Below, piece by piece: positions 56,751 to 57,675 of a DNA stretch of 57,675 bases (positions are counted from its first letter, which is position 1; each line of letters begins with the position of its first letter). The position numbers and the translations under genes were made by a program. The stretch lies in NCBI GenBank assembly GCA_015163875.1, contig JAAOIH010000008.1, positions 1 through 57,675 on the forward strand, given 5' to 3'. The notes beneath the pieces were generated by a model, which worked only from the letters and a program-made list of their open reading frames with translations, was not told the origin of the DNA and ran no database searches. The DNA comes from Bdellovibrionales bacterium (GTDB taxonomy: Bacteria > Bdellovibrionota > Bdellovibrionia > Bdellovibrionales > UBA1609).

Positions 56751-57626
56751 TTAATACTGACTACTAGGAATAAAAACAAGCGAGCCAATAGGGCATCTGT
56801 CTACAATAATCTCGTTGTTAAGTTCTCTACTAATAGAGTAATGACTTAAAACCTTTGCAATAATCATTATTTTTTTGTCTTTGTTAGAATATGTATAGAC
56901 AATCTTAACTTGGGATTTAGTGCCTGCAACACTACAGGTGTCAGAGATACGAACATTAATACCACTGCGTCGAAGATATGGATTTAAAAAATAGTCCGAC
57001 CTTCCTTTTAAGCTTTTGTTTGCCAATTCAATTGTCAGAAATTTGTACATCTCTTTATAATTTTTTACAACTTGATTTGGTGTAAAATAAAATATTTTGT
57101 TTTTTAAATGTTCATAATCTGCTGTTATTTTATAAGGCTTTGAGGAAATTAGTTTTTCTATAATTCTTATAGGTTCTAAGTTTTCTTTTACATTAGTTTT
57201 AGAAAATTCACTATTAAAAGCAGAAGCATCAACTTTCAATATTTCTCCATCTCTGCAAGAGAACGCAGCGGTTTCTTTAAGTTTTTTTGAAAACTGAGAG
57301 CTATATTCAACAACATATTTGTTATCTTTGGTTGGGCCCTTTTTAACTATAAGTTTGTCTCCAAAAAACGGCATACATTTTTCAAAATCCATATGACTCT
57401 TGGTGATATCATCTACATAGCTTAATAGGTAATTATTGTGTATATAAAATTCACCATCATTAGCCTTTTTCCAATTTTTTTTTACAGAAGATAATCCTCT
57501 TTTAGTTTTATTTTTTACATTTAAAAAATTAAGTGGATTTATTTTTTTCGCTTTTGTAGATTTCCAGCTTGCAGAATTGCAGGCTATTAAACCCAAACTC
57601 AATAATACAATAAAAACAGATTTCAT
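56751..57626 (-). CDS. Probable lipoprotein of unknown function
   Basis: 291 residues. The N-terminus 'MKSVFIVLLSLGLIACNSA' has a lipobox 'LIAC', so Cys16 would be lipidated. The mature part begins with a very basic stretch ('KSTKAKKINPLNF') and has later Cys residues in 'FEKCMPFFG', 'FSCRDGE', 'DTCSVAG' and 'DRCPIGS', which could form two disulfides in the periplasm. I recognise no family. An AGGAG Shine-Dalgarno lies 6 bases before the ATG, and a terminator follows the gene, so it is a separate unit. Confidence 0.75.
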   Translation of the reverse strand: MKSVFIVLLSLGLIACNSASWKSTKAKKINPLNFLNVKNKTKRGLSSVKKNWKKANDGEFYIHNNYLLSYVDDITKSHMDFEKCMPFFGDKLIVKKGPTKDNKYVVEYSSQFSKKLKETAAFSCRDGEILKVDASAFNSEFSKTNVKENLEPIRIIEKLISSKPYKITADYEHLKNKIFYFTPNQVVKNYKEMYKFLTIELANKSLKGRSDYFLNPYLRRSGINVRISDTCSVAGTKSQVKIVYTYSNKDKKIMIIAKVLSHYSISRELNNEIIVDRCPIGSLVFIPSSQY

Positions 57627-57675
57627 ACTTACTCCTTTTTGTTTTTAATTTACAAATTATTTTTATTAATAATTC

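Overview
This window looks like a piece of chromosome from a very AT-rich Gram-negative bacterium with an outer membrane (lpxH-like gene, several outer-membrane beta-barrels, a complete Mla/MCE lipid-transport module). The mix of genes suggests a Bdellovibrionota or 'deltaproteobacterial' relative: an MCE protein with a C-terminal beta-rich 'GGLIES' domain, a GYF-like/TPR membrane protein, an AddAB-type recombinase pair, a Ser/Thr kinase ending in a PEGA domain, class Ia ribonucleotide reductase and biosynthetic SpeA/SpeB. That placement is an inference; no rRNA is present to settle it. The standard genetic code fits throughout. No tRNA, rRNA or CRISPR array was seen, and no stretch longer than about 300 bases lacks a gene.

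Layout. 1-1697 is accessory DNA: the last codons of a probable restriction-modification gene, an IS1-like transposase, and a small secreted protein. 1753-9484 is a long leftward housekeeping run: def, fmt, metK, a ribbon-helix-helix protein, lepA, lepB, pyrB, carA. At 9490-9558 two divergent promoters appear to be built around a perfect 16-bp inverted repeat, serving def leftward and prlC rightward. yebC and nrdAB follow, leftward. 16242-24819 is an envelope block, all leftward: a two-TM protein, MlaE, MlaF, MlaD-like, a GYF/TM/TPR protein, three small beta-barrels with basic N-termini and a solo ABC ATPase, closed by a good intrinsic terminator. 24971-29843 is a rightward operon of alpha/beta hydrolase, lipoprotein, arginine decarboxylase and a histidine ammonia-lyase-like enzyme. 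rpe, ldcA-like and a beta-barrel gene run leftward, then a degenerate FAD-protein and purB rightward.

34802-39903 is leftward: der, era, rnc, SH3 protein, EamA transporter, acyltransferase. agmatinase, a RaiA/HPF-like protein and a ferredoxin run rightward. addA, addB and coaE form an overlapping leftward operon. A membrane-bound Ser/Thr kinase and NAD kinase follow rightward; the NAD kinase has no ordinary start codon. lpxH-like, ftsZ and ftsQ run leftward with no ftsA between them, and FtsZ lacks the usual C-terminal FtsA-binding peptide. The window ends with a small membrane-anchored protein, a frameshifted acyl-CoA dehydrogenase and a lipoprotein with its own terminator.

The points most worth a second look are the FtsZ tail and missing ftsA, the non-canonical NAD kinase start, the symmetrical divergent promoter, the MCE-barrel envelope block, and in-frame short tandem repeats in linkers of several housekeeping proteins (Def, AddA, the GYF/TPR protein, and the protein upstream of MlaE).
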